A DNA stretch of 64,000 bases from Flavobacterium agrisoli (GCF_016522065.1 NZ_JAEHFV010000004.1:1-64000), one strand, 5' to 3'; positions 10,501 through 19,516 are shown, numbered from the stretch's first letter. Translations and numbers: made by a program. Notes: generated by a model from the sequence alone, not told the origin.

Positions 10501-13500
10501 AAGGAAATGTAGAGTATATTCAGTTTTGGATGTTGGATCCGTATGAAGGGGAGGGTTCCATTTCCCCAACCAATACCGGTAAGATTTATTTCAATTTAGG
10601 AGAAATTTCAGAAGATATTTTAAAAGACGGCCGAAAGCAATTTGAAAACGGATTAGGTCCGGATCAAATTATGGTAAATCCGCAACCTATTTGGGGAGAT
10701 GTGCCTGCTTCGCAATCGTTGGTGTATGCTTTTGATACCAATGAAAGCAATCGCGCCAATCAGGATGTTGGTTTAGACGGTTTGCCAAATAGTAAAGAGG
10801 CCGCCGTATATACCAATTATGCAACAGACCCCGATCCGGCAGGAGATGATTATACTTATTATTTAAATACAACCGGGGGTGTAATTGATAGATACAAACA
10901 ATACAATGGAGTAGACGGAAACTCCGCCGTAAGTATTAACGACCGTAATCGTGGCTCGACCACGTTGCCCGATGTGGAGGATATCAACAAAGACAATACC
11001 ATGAATACCATCAATGCGTATTATGAGTACAGTATTGATATGAGAGAAGGAATGGCTATTGGAGAAAATTTCATTACGGATATTCGTACTACAAATGTAA
11101 CCTTAGCCAATGGTCAGACCACAACAGCACGTTGGATTCAGTTCAAGATTCCGGTTAGACAACCTGAAAACACTATTGGGACTATATCGGATTTCAGATC
11201 GATTCGTTTTATGCGAATGTTTATGACCGGATTTAATGATCAGGTTACGGTGCGTTTTGGTGCTTTGGATTTGGTTCGAGGCGAATGGCGTAAATACGAT
11301 TATACCTTACAAGGTGATCAAGATACGCCTGATGACGATGGAACCGATTTTGATGTAGCAGCTGTAAATATTGAAGAAAACGGCGATCGTTGTCCTGTAA
11401 ATTACATTACTCCACCAGGTGTGCAACGCGAACAATTGTATAACAACAATACGATTATAAATCAAAATGAACAATCGTTGTCTGTTCGTGTTGGAGGAAG
11501 TGGTTTAGAGCCAAATGATTTAAGAGGGGTTTTTAAAAACGTAAGTGTCGATATGCGTCAGTACAAAAACTTACAAATGTTTTTGCATGCTGAGTCGCTT
11601 CCTTTTGAAGCTTCTTTAGACGATAACCAACTAACGGCTTTTATGCGAATTGGAAACGACTTTACTCAGGCTTTTTATCAAATTGAAAAACCGCTTAAAG
11701 TTACCATTCCGTCTGGTTCGGGAACCAATTGTTCGAAGTTGAGTGCCGAAGAAGTATGGCCCGCCGAAAACAATTTGAATGTTAGTTTGGAACTGTTAAC
11801 GCGAATGAAAATATTGGCATTGAATATTGATCCCAATTCCTTACCAGCAGATGGTATTTATTATCCCGATGATGATCCAAATGTAAGTGGTGGTGATGGT
11901 GATCCGAATTTGCGTTTGGGGATTAAAGGAAATCCCAATTTCGGAATGATTCGAAGTTTGATGGTCGGTGTAAAAAATAATAGTCTGCAAAAAGTGGCCA
12001 AAGGAGAAGTTTGGTTCAACGAGTTGCGTTTGTCTGGTTTAGACAACAAAGGCGGTATGGCGGCTATTTTGAATGTCGATACCAACATGGCCGATTTTGC
12101 CACTGTTTCGGCAACCGGACGCAAAAGTACTATTGGTTTTGGCTCTATTGAGGAAACTACTATTCAACGCAGTCGCGAGGATTACCAACAATACAATATT
12201 ATTACGAATATGAATTTAGGTAAATTGATGCCTAAAAAATGGGGTATTAATTTGCCGTTTAATTATGCTATTGGTGAAGAAGTCATCACACCCGAATACG
12301 ATCCTTTTTACGAAGACATCAAACTCAAGCAATTGTTGGATGAAACTACGGATGAAAATCAGAAAGAATTGTACCGAACACGAGCGGTAGATTACACCAA
12401 GCGTAAAAGCATTAATTTTATCGGAGTTCGTAAAGACAAAGATCCTGAAAAGAAAAAGCACCTTTATGATCCAGAGAATTTGACTTTTTCACAATCGTAC
12501 AACGAAGTCGAAAGACACGACTACGAAATTGAAGATTACGAAGACCAGCTTTCGAGTACAGCGGTAACCTATGCGTATGCTTTTCAACCCAAATTGGTAG
12601 AGCCATTTAAAAAGAATGCTTATTTTAAAAAGAGCGATTATTGGAAATTGTTGAGCGATTTTAATTTTAATTATTTGCCTTCGACAATCAATTTTACAAC
12701 GAATATTAACCGTCAATACAACCGTCAGCAATTCCGACAAGTGGATGATGTGCAGGGTATAGGCTTGCAGCCTTTGTACCGTCGTAATTTTGAATTTAAT
12801 TATCAATATGGTTTTGCATACAATCTTACCAAATCACTCAAAATTAATTATGCTGTAAACACCGGAAACATTGTTAAAAATTACATGAATTCGGATAACG
12901 AGCCTATACCAGAATTTACCATTTGGGAAGATTATTGGGATATTGGATTGTCCAATCAGCATTCGCAACAAATAGTGCTGAATTATGAGTTGCCATTGTA
13001 TAAAATTCCGGTTTTAGGATTTTTAAAAGCCAATTATTCGTATACCGGTGATTTTAGTTGGCAGCGAGCTTCTACGGCTCTGTCTAACATCGAAATTGAA
13101 GGGGTAAACTATAATTTAGGAAATACGATTCAGAATGCCAATTCGAGTACTTTTTCGACTTCTTTGGATATGAATGTGCTGTACAAATATTTAGGTTTAA
13201 CGGGAACTTCTGCTAAAAAAGCGGCGCCCAAAACCGTTGCCCCAAAACCGGGTGAAAAAGTAGTCAACACAAATAAAACCACTTTGGATATTAACAGTCC
13301 GTTTAAAAATGCTTTAATCGGTGTGTTGACTAGTGTAAAAAATATCCAAGTAAATTATACCGAAAATAGCGGGACTGTCTTACCAGGTTATTTGCCAGGA
13401 ATTGGCTTTTTTGGTACTACAAAACCAACATTTGGATTCGTTTTTGGAAGTCAAGATGACGTACGTTACGAAGCAGCCAAACGCGGTTGGTTGACTAATT

Positions 13501-14654
13501 ACGACGGATTTAATCAAAATTTTACACAAGTCAATAACAAACTTTTAAAAGCCACCGCAAATATTGATTTGTTCCCTGATTTTAAAATTGATTTAACGGC
13601 TGATCGCTCTTATTCTGAAAATTTCTCCGAACAATACGATGTTTCGGGAGATGGTTTTTATAATTCGAGATCGCCTTATAGTTACGGACTTTTCTCTATT
13701 TCGACGGTATTGATTAAAACCTCGTTTGGAAAAAGCGACGAAAACCAGTCGGCGGCGTTTGATGATTTCAGAAACAACCGTTTAATCATTGCAAATCGTT
13801 TGGCAACTCAAAGAGGAATTGATATAAATAATCCAGCCAATTTAGATCCGGAAGGGTTTCCAATTGGCTATTCTAAAAACAATCAAGCGGTTTTATTGCC
13901 TTCGTTTTTGGCAGCTTATTCAGGTAAAGATGCTTCGGGCGAATCGTTGGGTATTTTCAGAAGTTTTCCTATTCCAAACTGGAATGTAAAATACAACGGA
14001 CTGATGCGTTATAATTTCTTCAAGGAAAAATTCAGACGTTTTTCATTGCAACATGGGTACCGCGCTTCGTATACGGTGAGTCAATTTCGTTCCAATTTTG
14101 CTTATGATGAAAACCCCGGTGGAATGGATACCAACGGAAATTTCTTAAATCAAACCATCATGTCTAATGTCAATTTGGTTGAGCAATTTAGTCCGCTTAT
14201 TCGTATGGATTTTGAATTAAAAAGTTCCTTGAAAGTTTTAACAGAAGTCAAAAAAGACCGCGCACTTTCGATGAGTTTTGATAATAATTTATTGACCGAA
14301 GTGCAAGGTGTAGAGTATATCGTAGGGTTAGGATATCGTTTTAAAGATGTCATCATGTCGTCGCGTTTAGCCGATAATCCAACCGGAATTATCAAGAGTG
14401 ATATCAATATAAAAGGCGATTTGTCGTATCGAAATAACCAAACTTTGGTGCGTTATTTGGATTATGATAACAATCAATTGGCAGCGGGGCAAAATATTTG
14501 GTCGTTAAAACTTACTGCCGATTATGCTTTTAGTAAAAACCTTACGGCCATATTTTATTACGATCATTCGTTTTCTAAGGCAGTGATTTCAACCTCATTT
14601 CCAATTACAAATATTCGTTCAGGCTTTACTTTACGTTATAATTTTGGAAATTAA
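7509..14654 (+). CDS. sprA: Gliding motility / T9SS translocon protein SprA
   Basis: 2381 residues with a signal peptide (MPKIWFFLVVLFCGFSVQSQ). The sequence has the SprA hallmarks: an early GSVEMDLGLRYTKQDNP segment, QRISMSLQGKVGTRLGVNANYDTQSTF and the VEVGNVSMPLNSTLIRG motif, then several thousand bases coding for beta-strand-rich repeats, and a C-terminal strand FTLRYNFGN. Family knowledge: SprA (Sov in Porphyromonas) forms the very large 36-strand single-chain outer-membrane barrel of the type IX translocon and is needed for gliding and adhesin secretion. The frame is intact with no stop or frameshift. It is flanked by ruvA and gcvH. The adhesin at the left edge of the window is a plausible substrate. 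Confidence 0.96.
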   Translation: MPKIWFFLVVLFCGFSVQSQVNQQAQDSVKTGFATGKLQLENPPSILSAYTYDPVTDRYIYTKKVDGFSIDYPVVLTPAEYEKLMLQESRRNYFKQKSDAIDGRKDGSEEAKKDLLPRYYVNSGFFETLFGSNTIDVKPTGSVEMDLGLRYTKQDNPAFSPRNRSNLSFDFDQRISMSLQGKVGTRLGVNANYDTQSTFAFQNLIKLEYTPDEDDIVQKVEVGNVSMPLNSTLIRGAQSLFGVKTQLQFGKTTVTGVFSEQKSQTKSVVAEGGGTIEKFDLFALDYDNDRHFFLSQYFRNKYDAALLNYPYIDSRVQITRIEVWVTNKQNRINTTSNNLRNIIALQDLGEGQLAGIPDNEVVVLNPSTGMFNNPIGSPADNSNNDFDPAQIAAGTGLLNSNIREIATANSGFNTTNVSEGRDYSKLENARKLTSNEFTFHPQLGYISLQQRLSNDEVLAVAYEYTIGDQVYRVGEFGNDGVDATVVTGTSNSNQAVITQSLILKMLKSNLTNVQNPVWNLMMKNIYQIQGAYQIKQEDFRLNILYSDPSPINYITSVPNSSFPANPAPEDKIENTPLLNVFNLDKLNYNNDKQIGGDGFFDFLPGLTVDAQNGRIIFTSKEPFGELLFRKLSDNTSQDYNNTASYNANQQKYVFRSMYRTTQAAAIQDSDKNKFLLRGKYKSTGSDGIPIGAFNVPQGSVVVTAGGRVLMEGVDYSVNYQLGRVQILDPSLQASNTPIEISLENNSIFGQQTTRFMGVNVEHKISEKFLVGGTFLKMTQKPFTQKSNYGQESINNTMFGFNTSFSTEVPFLTRLANKLPNIDTDVPSNLSVRGEVAFLKPGTPKADNFDGESTIYVDDFEGTQTTIDMRSAYAWSLASTPSRNTNSPFNFNADANDLSYGFKRAKLAWYTIDPVFYVQKPDGISNNDLSLNATRRIYNEELYPLTNLAQGQSLVVNTLDLTYFPSERGPYNNSTDVGLNPTENFGGIMRSLNATNFEQGNVEYIQFWMLDPYEGEGSISPTNTGKIYFNLGEISEDILKDGRKQFENGLGPDQIMVNPQPIWGDVPASQSLVYAFDTNESNRANQDVGLDGLPNSKEAAVYTNYATDPDPAGDDYTYYLNTTGGVIDRYKQYNGVDGNSAVSINDRNRGSTTLPDVEDINKDNTMNTINAYYEYSIDMREGMAIGENFITDIRTTNVTLANGQTTTARWIQFKIPVRQPENTIGTISDFRSIRFMRMFMTGFNDQVTVRFGALDLVRGEWRKYDYTLQGDQDTPDDDGTDFDVAAVNIEENGDRCPVNYITPPGVQREQLYNNNTIINQNEQSLSVRVGGSGLEPNDLRGVFKNVSVDMRQYKNLQMFLHAESLPFEASLDDNQLTAFMRIGNDFTQAFYQIEKPLKVTIPSGSGTNCSKLSAEEVWPAENNLNVSLELLTRMKILALNIDPNSLPADGIYYPDDDPNVSGGDGDPNLRLGIKGNPNFGMIRSLMVGVKNNSLQKVAKGEVWFNELRLSGLDNKGGMAAILNVDTNMADFATVSATGRKSTIGFGSIEETTIQRSREDYQQYNIITNMNLGKLMPKKWGINLPFNYAIGEEVITPEYDPFYEDIKLKQLLDETTDENQKELYRTRAVDYTKRKSINFIGVRKDKDPEKKKHLYDPENLTFSQSYNEVERHDYEIEDYEDQLSSTAVTYAYAFQPKLVEPFKKNAYFKKSDYWKLLSDFNFNYLPSTINFTTNINRQYNRQQFRQVDDVQGIGLQPLYRRNFEFNYQYGFAYNLTKSLKINYAVNTGNIVKNYMNSDNEPIPEFTIWEDYWDIGLSNQHSQQIVLNYELPLYKIPVLGFLKANYSYTGDFSWQRASTALSNIEIEGVNYNLGNTIQNANSSTFSTSLDMNVLYKYLGLTGTSAKKAAPKTVAPKPGEKVVNTNKTTLDINSPFKNALIGVLTSVKNIQVNYTENSGTVLPGYLPGIGFFGTTKPTFGFVFGSQDDVRYEAAKRGWLTNYDGFNQNFTQVNNKLLKATANIDLFPDFKIDLTADRSYSENFSEQYDVSGDGFYNSRSPYSYGLFSISTVLIKTSFGKSDENQSAAFDDFRNNRLIIANRLATQRGIDINNPANLDPEGFPIGYSKNNQAVLLPSFLAAYSGKDASGESLGIFRSFPIPNWNVKYNGLMRYNFFKEKFRRFSLQHGYRASYTVSQFRSNFAYDENPGGMDTNGNFLNQTIMSNVNLVEQFSPLIRMDFELKSSLKVLTEVKKDRALSMSFDNNLLTEVQGVEYIVGLGYRFKDVIMSSRLADNPTGIIKSDINIKGDLSYRNNQTLVRYLDYDNNQLAAGQNIWSLKLTADYAFSKNLTAIFYYDHSFSKAVISTSFPITNIRSGFTLRYNFGN

Positions 14655-14691
14655 ATTGCAGAATAAAAACAATACTTTCTTAGAAGATTGT

Positions 14692-14699
14692 TACATTTG
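14692..14699 (+). promoter_or_regulatory. Probable gcvH promoter -7 box TACATTTG
   Basis: TACATTTG fits TAnnTTTG and lies 40 bases before gcvH. No TTG is found at the ideal distance upstream, so only the -7 box is claimed. Confidence 0.5.
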
Positions 14700-14739
14700 T
14701 GGCTTAAATTTTAAAATTAGTAATAATTAAATTAGTAGT

Positions 14740-15120
14740 ATGAGCATACCAGCAAATTTAAAGTATACAAAAGATCACGAGTGGGTTAGTATTGATGGCG
14801 ATATTGCTACCGTTGGAATTACGCATTTTGCGCAAAAAGAATTAGGCGACATTGTATATGTTGAGGTTGAAACATTAGACCAAACTTTAGAAAAAGATGA
14901 GGTTTTTGGTACTGTTGAAGCAGTTAAAACCGTTTCGGATTTGTTCTTGCCTTTATCTGGAGAAATCGTTGCTTTTAACGATTCTTTAGAAGCTACGCCC
15001 GAAGCAGTAAATTCAGATCCTTATGGAGCAGGTTGGATGATCAAAGTTAAAATAAGTAATGATGCTGAAATTGAAGGATTACTTTCGGCTGATGCTTATA
15101 AAGAATTGATTGGTGCGTAA
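14740..15120 (+). CDS. gcvH: Glycine cleavage system H protein
   Basis: 126 residues, standard length. The lipoyl-attachment motif FGTVEAVKTVSDL is present with the lipoylated lysine at Lys63. The N-terminus (YTKDHEWVSIDG) and the C-terminal NSDPYGAGWMIKVK segment are typical. Role: shuttles the aminomethyl group between the P, T and L proteins of the glycine cleavage complex in the cytoplasm. The other gcv genes are not in the window. The gene follows sprA, an arrangement also known in F. johnsoniae. The next gene overlaps its 3' end. Confidence 0.97.
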   Translation: MSIPANLKYTKDHEWVSIDGDIATVGITHFAQKELGDIVYVEVETLDQTLEKDEVFGTVEAVKTVSDLFLPLSGEIVAFNDSLEATPEAVNSDPYGAGWMIKVKISNDAEIEGLLSADAYKELIGA

Positions 15121-15505
15121 ATTATTCTATTTATGCCTAGCGTTAGGATGGACCGGTTTTATAGCCTATTTCTGTCTAGTACCGGCTTCAGAATTGCCTT
15201 CGATTACCCTGCCGTATGTTGATAAAATGGTGCACATAGCATTTCATTTTGGCTTTACTACTGTTTGGTTTTTGTATTTTAGAAAACAATTCGAAAGTCC
15301 GAATACGTACAAATCGCTTTTAATGGCCTTTGTGTTTTCGGTTTTTTTCGGAATCATGATCGAACTTATTCAAGGTTTGTATACTGCAACTAGAGCGCAA
15401 GATGTTACCGATATTTTTGCCAATAGTTTAGGCGGAACAATGGCCATAATCAGTATAGTATTTTACAAAACGTTTTGGTCAAAAAATAAGAAGCTCACTA
15501 TTTAG
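15113..15505 (+). CDS. VanZ-family small membrane protein
   Basis: About 130 residues with four hydrophobic segments and the VanZ-like motifs P-Y-V-D-K-M-V-H-I-A-F-H-F near the first loop and F-F-G-I-M-I-E-L-I-Q in the third helix. No ATG is available before the first helix. Translation must start at GTG 15113 (chosen) or TTG 15110, which overlap the end of gcvH by 8 or 11 bases, suggesting translational coupling. The family is named after the teicoplanin-resistance gene but most members are uncharacterised. A role in resistance is not implied here. Confidence 0.8.
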   Translation: MRKLFYLCLALGWTGFIAYFCLVPASELPSITLPYVDKMVHIAFHFGFTTVWFLYFRKQFESPNTYKSLLMAFVFSVFFGIMIELIQGLYTATRAQDVTDIFANSLGGTMAIISIVFYKTFWSKNKKLTI

Positions 15506-15517
15506 TGGGCTTTTTTT
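15491..15517 (+). terminator. Rho-independent terminator overlapping the VanZ-like gene stop
   Basis: AAGCTCACTA pairs with TAGTGGGCTT (one wobble) around a short loop, followed by seven T. The stop codon of the VanZ-like gene (15503-15505) lies inside the hairpin. Confidence 0.88.
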
Positions 15518-15549
15518 GTGTTTTGTAAATGGCATTTTTAAGTAAACTG

Positions 15550-15557
15550 TATTTTTG
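15550..15557 (+). promoter_or_regulatory. Probable deoC promoter -7 box TATTTTTG
   Basis: TATTTTTG fits TAnnTTTG and sits 23 bases before the deoC ATG, supporting the start at 15581 over a TTG at 15566. A TTTG at 15522-15525 is 24 bases upstream, slightly too far for an ideal -33 element. Confidence 0.5.
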
Positions 15558-15580
15558 TAAGGTAATTGAATTCGATTTTT

Positions 15581-16327
15581 ATGATGGACATCAGAAGTTA
15601 TTTAGATTCGACTTATTTAAAAACGGCAGCCCAAGCAGGTATTTCCGAAGCTGACAATCAGCAAATAGTGCAACATGCTATTCATGAGGCGATTCGGGAA
15701 CATTTTAAATTAATTATGATTCGGCCCGAATATGTGGCTATGGCGCAAGATTTAGTTACAGCGGCTGACTCTCCCTTATTGGTGGGGACTGTAATTGATT
15801 TTCCGGAAGGCCGTAATTCGCTTAAATTTAAAATTGATCAAGCACAAGAAGCGATTGCTAATGGGGCCGATGAATTGGATTTTGTTTGCAATTACAATGC
15901 ATTTAAAGAAGGTCAAATTGATTTAGTGCGACAGGAAATTCTAGAAGGTACTCGACTAGTGTTAGCCAATCATAAAACAATTAAATGGATTATCGAAGTG
16001 GCTGCTTTATCCGAAAAAGAAATCATTCAATTGTCGACATTGATTAAAAATGTTGTAATGTTGCATTTTGATGAAGAACTTTATGGGAATGTCTTTGTAA
16101 AGTCCTCCACCGGTTTTTATCCTACAATTGATGGGAAACCCAACGGAGCTACTTTACCTACAATTACCATGATGTTAGAAAATGCCTCGCCTTTGCCTAT
16201 AAAAGCAGCTGGAGGTGTACGTACTTTCGAAGAAGCACTCGAGATGATTCAGTTGGGTGTAAAACGCATCGGTACATCAGGAGCCAAAAAAATAGCTGAA
16301 GGCCAAGAAAACAGGAACGATTATTAA
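15581..16327 (+). CDS. deoC: Deoxyribose-phosphate aldolase
   Basis: 248 residues from ATG 15581; a second ATG follows directly at 15584. This is a TIM-barrel class I aldolase: the Schiff-base lysine is Lys174 in VFVKSSTGFYP, the acid Asp100 lies in ADELDFVCNYNAF, and a further conserved lysine precedes AAGGVRT near residue 217. The reaction is the reversible cleavage of 2-deoxyribose 5-phosphate to glyceraldehyde 3-phosphate and acetaldehyde in deoxynucleoside breakdown. No other deo genes are adjacent. remB starts 16 bases downstream, so the two may share a transcript despite unrelated roles. Confidence 0.95.
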   Translation: MMDIRSYLDSTYLKTAAQAGISEADNQQIVQHAIHEAIREHFKLIMIRPEYVAMAQDLVTAADSPLLVGTVIDFPEGRNSLKFKIDQAQEAIANGADELDFVCNYNAFKEGQIDLVRQEILEGTRLVLANHKTIKWIIEVAALSEKEIIQLSTLIKNVVMLHFDEELYGNVFVKSSTGFYPTIDGKPNGATLPTITMMLENASPLPIKAAGGVRTFEEALEMIQLGVKRIGTSGAKKIAEGQENRNDY

Positions 16328-16343
16328 ATTTCTACATATTACC

Positions 16344-18461
16344 ATGAACAAAAGGTTAAGCGCGTTATTTTTATTATTGAATGTTCTTTTTTTAAATGCG
16401 CAAACTAAAAATAAAATAGTCGTTACCAACAGTGTAAACGAACGTTTCCCTGTTTTTGAAGCTTGTCAAAAAGTAGCCAACGATTCTCTTGAAATTTGTT
16501 TTTATGAAAAGGTACAAGAGTTGGTATATGCCCATTTTGAAGTTCCGGCTTCTTTAAAAGAAAATAATTTTAAAGGTGTTGTTAAGGTTTTGTTTGAAGT
16601 CAATACTTCTGGCGAATTCAAAGTTTTGTACGTGAATGCTGTTGCAGATGATTTGCAAAAAGAAGCCATTCGGGTTTTTAATCAATTTCCTAAAGTCGAG
16701 CCAGCTTCGTATGATGGTCGCCCTACTTATTCCAAATACACGATTAATATAAGTTTACCTCTGCAAAGTCCCGAAGAGGCTGCTGCACAAGCGTTGTTGC
16801 AATCCGAATTGGAAATTCCGAAAGAGCAACCTTTGACCGAGTTGGATAGCATTGTTTATAAAAAATACCAAAATCCCGAATTTGAAAGTCATTTAAATAT
16901 TCCGTTTTCTCATAGTTATTATGCCCAATTTGATGCCCAATTAAATCAAGTCGGAAGTAATAATCATACGGCATCAAAGCCCTACACGTATTCGGAAGTG
17001 GCGCGTTATTATGATTTTAAAAAAGTGAATGCTTCTCTTCAAAAAAACACCTCTACTTGGTTTGGAAGAAAATTATGGAACGAAAATTTAGTGCAAATTC
17101 AAGGAGAAGGCTATTGGTTAAGTCTTAATCCTATTTTGGATTTGCAGCTGGGTTCGGCCTCGCATAACGATTCGTATACGTATTTGAATACTAGAGCACT
17201 TAATTTTAGAGGCGGAATCGGAAAACAGCTTAATTTTACGACTACTGTTTTTGAAAGCCAAGGTCGTTTTGCAGCTTATTTCAATCGGTATGCCGAATCG
17301 ATAAAACCTTCTGGTGGTAATCCAGCCATTATTCCTGGAATGGGAATTGGGAAGGCTTTTGGAGAAGGTGGTTATGATTTTCCTTTAGCCGATGCTAATT
17401 TGACTTTTACGCCAAGTAAATTCTTTGATTTTCAGTTGGGTTATGGGCGCAATTTTATCGGAGATGGCTATCGCTCTTTATTAGAAAGTGATGGTGTTAG
17501 TCCGTATCCGTATTTCAAAATTAATACTACTTTTTGGAAAATAAAATACACCAATACGTATATGTGGCTTAAAGATGTACGGCCAGAAGTTACAGTGGAT
17601 AGAACTTATGCAACCAAATTCATGGCTAATCATTATTTGAGTTGGAATGTTTCGAATAAATTGAATCTCGGTTTCTTCGAATCGGTAGTTTGGACCGATA
17701 GCAACAATCGTGGTTTTGATGTGAATTTTGTAAATCCCATTATATTTTATCGTGCAGTTGAATTTGCGTCTTCTTCTCGAAGTGGAAATGCTTTGTTAGG
17801 AATTACCTCTAAATACAAATGGAATAATTCGGTTGCACTTTACGGTCAGTTTTTATTGGATGAATTTTCAATTGGGGATATGGCAGCCGGCGAAAAAAGT
17901 TGGAAGAATAAATTTGGGTATCAGGTAGGGGCTAAGTATTTTAACGCCTTTGCTGTTCCGGATTTGTTGCTTCAATTGGAGTACAACCACGTGCGACCTT
18001 ATGTGTACCAACACAGTAATGTAATTACCAATTACGGTCACAACAATCAAAGTGTTGGCCATCAATGGGGAGGTAATTTCGAAGAATTAGTTGCTATTGG
18101 GCGTTATCATAAAGGCAGGATTTTTGCCGATGCTAAACTTACATACGGTACAAGAGGTTTGGATTTTGATACTACCGAAGATTCTTTTAATTATGGGTCT
18201 AATCCGTATAAAAGTTACGATGATAGTCGTCCGTATGACAAAGGTGTAAAAGTTGGACAAGGAAACAAAACTAGCATTTTTATAGCCGATATTCAAGGGG
18301 GGTATTTGATTAATCCTGCAACAAATTTGAAATTGTACGCCAGTTATATTTTTAGAAATTTCGATCCCACTCAGAATACTGTATCCACATTTAAAGAAAC
18401 GACCAATTGGTTTACAATAGGATTGCGCTCGGACGTTTTTAATTGGTATTTTGATTATTAA
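16344..18461 (+). CDS. remB: Gliding motility protein RemB-like outer-membrane protein
   Basis: 705 residues with a signal peptide (MNKRLSALFLLLNVLFLNAQ). Residues about 30-135 resemble a TonB-type C-terminal fold (VFEACQ, GVVKVLFEVNTSGEF, EAIRVFNQFPKVEPA). The rest is a beta-barrel with motifs seen in Wzi-like capsule-assembly barrels (LGYGRNFIGDGYRSL, FWKIKYTNTYMWLKD, KFMANHYLSWN). From memory, F. johnsoniae RemB (Fjoh_1657) lies four genes after SprA (Fjoh_1653); the same spacing of sprA, gcvH, vanZ-like, deoC, remB is seen here, which supports the name. Family knowledge: RemB has a modest role in gliding and surface-polysaccharide-linked motility. The exact substrate is unknown. Confidence 0.8.
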   Translation: MNKRLSALFLLLNVLFLNAQTKNKIVVTNSVNERFPVFEACQKVANDSLEICFYEKVQELVYAHFEVPASLKENNFKGVVKVLFEVNTSGEFKVLYVNAVADDLQKEAIRVFNQFPKVEPASYDGRPTYSKYTINISLPLQSPEEAAAQALLQSELEIPKEQPLTELDSIVYKKYQNPEFESHLNIPFSHSYYAQFDAQLNQVGSNNHTASKPYTYSEVARYYDFKKVNASLQKNTSTWFGRKLWNENLVQIQGEGYWLSLNPILDLQLGSASHNDSYTYLNTRALNFRGGIGKQLNFTTTVFESQGRFAAYFNRYAESIKPSGGNPAIIPGMGIGKAFGEGGYDFPLADANLTFTPSKFFDFQLGYGRNFIGDGYRSLLESDGVSPYPYFKINTTFWKIKYTNTYMWLKDVRPEVTVDRTYATKFMANHYLSWNVSNKLNLGFFESVVWTDSNNRGFDVNFVNPIIFYRAVEFASSSRSGNALLGITSKYKWNNSVALYGQFLLDEFSIGDMAAGEKSWKNKFGYQVGAKYFNAFAVPDLLLQLEYNHVRPYVYQHSNVITNYGHNNQSVGHQWGGNFEELVAIGRYHKGRIFADAKLTYGTRGLDFDTTEDSFNYGSNPYKSYDDSRPYDKGVKVGQGNKTSIFIADIQGGYLINPATNLKLYASYIFRNFDPTQNTVSTFKETTNWFTIGLRSDVFNWYFDY

Positions 18462-18568
18462 TACGATTTTCCATACTTGAATTGATTTTTGAGGAATAAA
18501 TAGCATTTGATAATCTTGATTTTGCTTTAAAACTAAAATTTAACTTCTGCATTTCGCAATCTAATTTG

Positions 18569-18576
18569 TACATTTG
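18569..18576 (+). promoter_or_regulatory. Probable ctaB promoter -7 box TACATTTG
   Basis: TACATTTG lies 35 bases before the TTG start of the heme O synthase gene. No good TTG lies at -33. It is the first promoter-like signal of the oxidase block. Confidence 0.45.
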
Positions 18577-18610
18577 CGCCAGTTTTTAAAAATAATCAAA
18601 TAAAAAGACC

Positions 18611-19513
18611 TTGATTAATTCTTCAAATACACTTTCCCTTAAATCCATTTTTAGAGATTTTAAAGAAATTACAAAAGCAGGATTGGCTATTAGTGTTCTT
18701 TTTTCTTCTATTGCGGGGTATTTATTGGGTTTTGATGCCGAACATCCTTTTCAATTATGGGTTCTGTTGTTTTTGTGTATTGGAGGCTATTGCATGGTGG
18801 GTGCTTCTAATGCTTATAACCAAGTAATCGAAAAAGATATTGATGTTTTAATGGATAGAACCAAAAATAGACCTGTTCCATCCGGTAGAATGTCGCCCAA
18901 TATGGCTTTGTTTATTGCCTCTCTTTTGACCATTATTGGTTTGATTTTATTGTATGCTATCAATCCTAAAACGGCAATGTTTGGCGCGATATCCATCTTT
19001 TTATATACAAGTGTGTATACACCTTTAAAAACAGTGACTTCCTTATCTGTTTTTGTTGGCGCATTTCCTGGCGCTATTCCGTTTATGTTGGGTTGGGTAG
19101 CTGCAACAGGTGATTTCGGAATTGAAGCAGGTACACTTTTTTTGATACAATTTTTTTGGCAATTCCCTCATTTTTGGGCCATCGGGTGGTTTTTATATGA
19201 AGATTACGAAAAGGCAGGTATTTTTATGTTGCCAACAGGAAAGCGTGACAACGGGACCGCTTTACAAATTATATTGTATACCATTTGGTTGATTATAGCT
19301 TCGTTGTTGCCTATGTTGGGTTACACCGGTCAATTGTTTATTAGTCCTTTTGCAGCCCTTTTGGTATTTTTGTTAGGACTTTGGATGTTGTTTTATGCGG
19401 TCAAATTGTATAAAAGCAGGACTTCAAAAGCGGCTAGAAACTTAATGTTGGTTAGTGTTTCTTATATTTCGCTTTTACAGTTAATATATATAATAGATAA
19501 ATTTTTAAGATAG
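18611..19513 (+). CDS. ctaB: Heme O synthase (protoheme IX farnesyltransferase)
   Basis: 300 residues, UbiA superfamily, with eight to nine hydrophobic helices. The first prenyl-diphosphate motif is present as NAYNQVIEKDIDVLMDRTKNRPVP, shortened here by one conserved residue position, and the second polar loop appears as FLYEDYEKAGIFMLP. The reaction adds a farnesyl group to heme B to give heme O for heme-copper oxidases. No ATG exists before the conserved N-terminus (FKEITKAGLAISVLFSS), so TTG 18611 is the likely start. The oxidase subunit gene begins 3 bases after the stop, indicating one operon. Confidence 0.93.
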   Translation: MINSSNTLSLKSIFRDFKEITKAGLAISVLFSSIAGYLLGFDAEHPFQLWVLLFLCIGGYCMVGASNAYNQVIEKDIDVLMDRTKNRPVPSGRMSPNMALFIASLLTIIGLILLYAINPKTAMFGAISIFLYTSVYTPLKTVTSLSVFVGAFPGAIPFMLGWVAATGDFGIEAGTLFLIQFFWQFPHFWAIGWFLYEDYEKAGIFMLPTGKRDNGTALQIILYTIWLIIASLLPMLGYTGQLFISPFAALLVFLLGLWMLFYAVKLYKSRTSKAARNLMLVSVSYISLLQLIYIIDKFLR

Positions 19514-19516
19514 TTT

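Noticed and set aside
7734..14407. Many open frames antisense or shifted within sprA
   Set aside because: They lie entirely inside a well-supported coding gene, lack recognisable domains and have no promoters or terminators.
15113..15505. Glycopeptide resistance gene
   Set aside because: Only the VanZ-like fold is shared; no other van genes are present and most family members have no resistance role.
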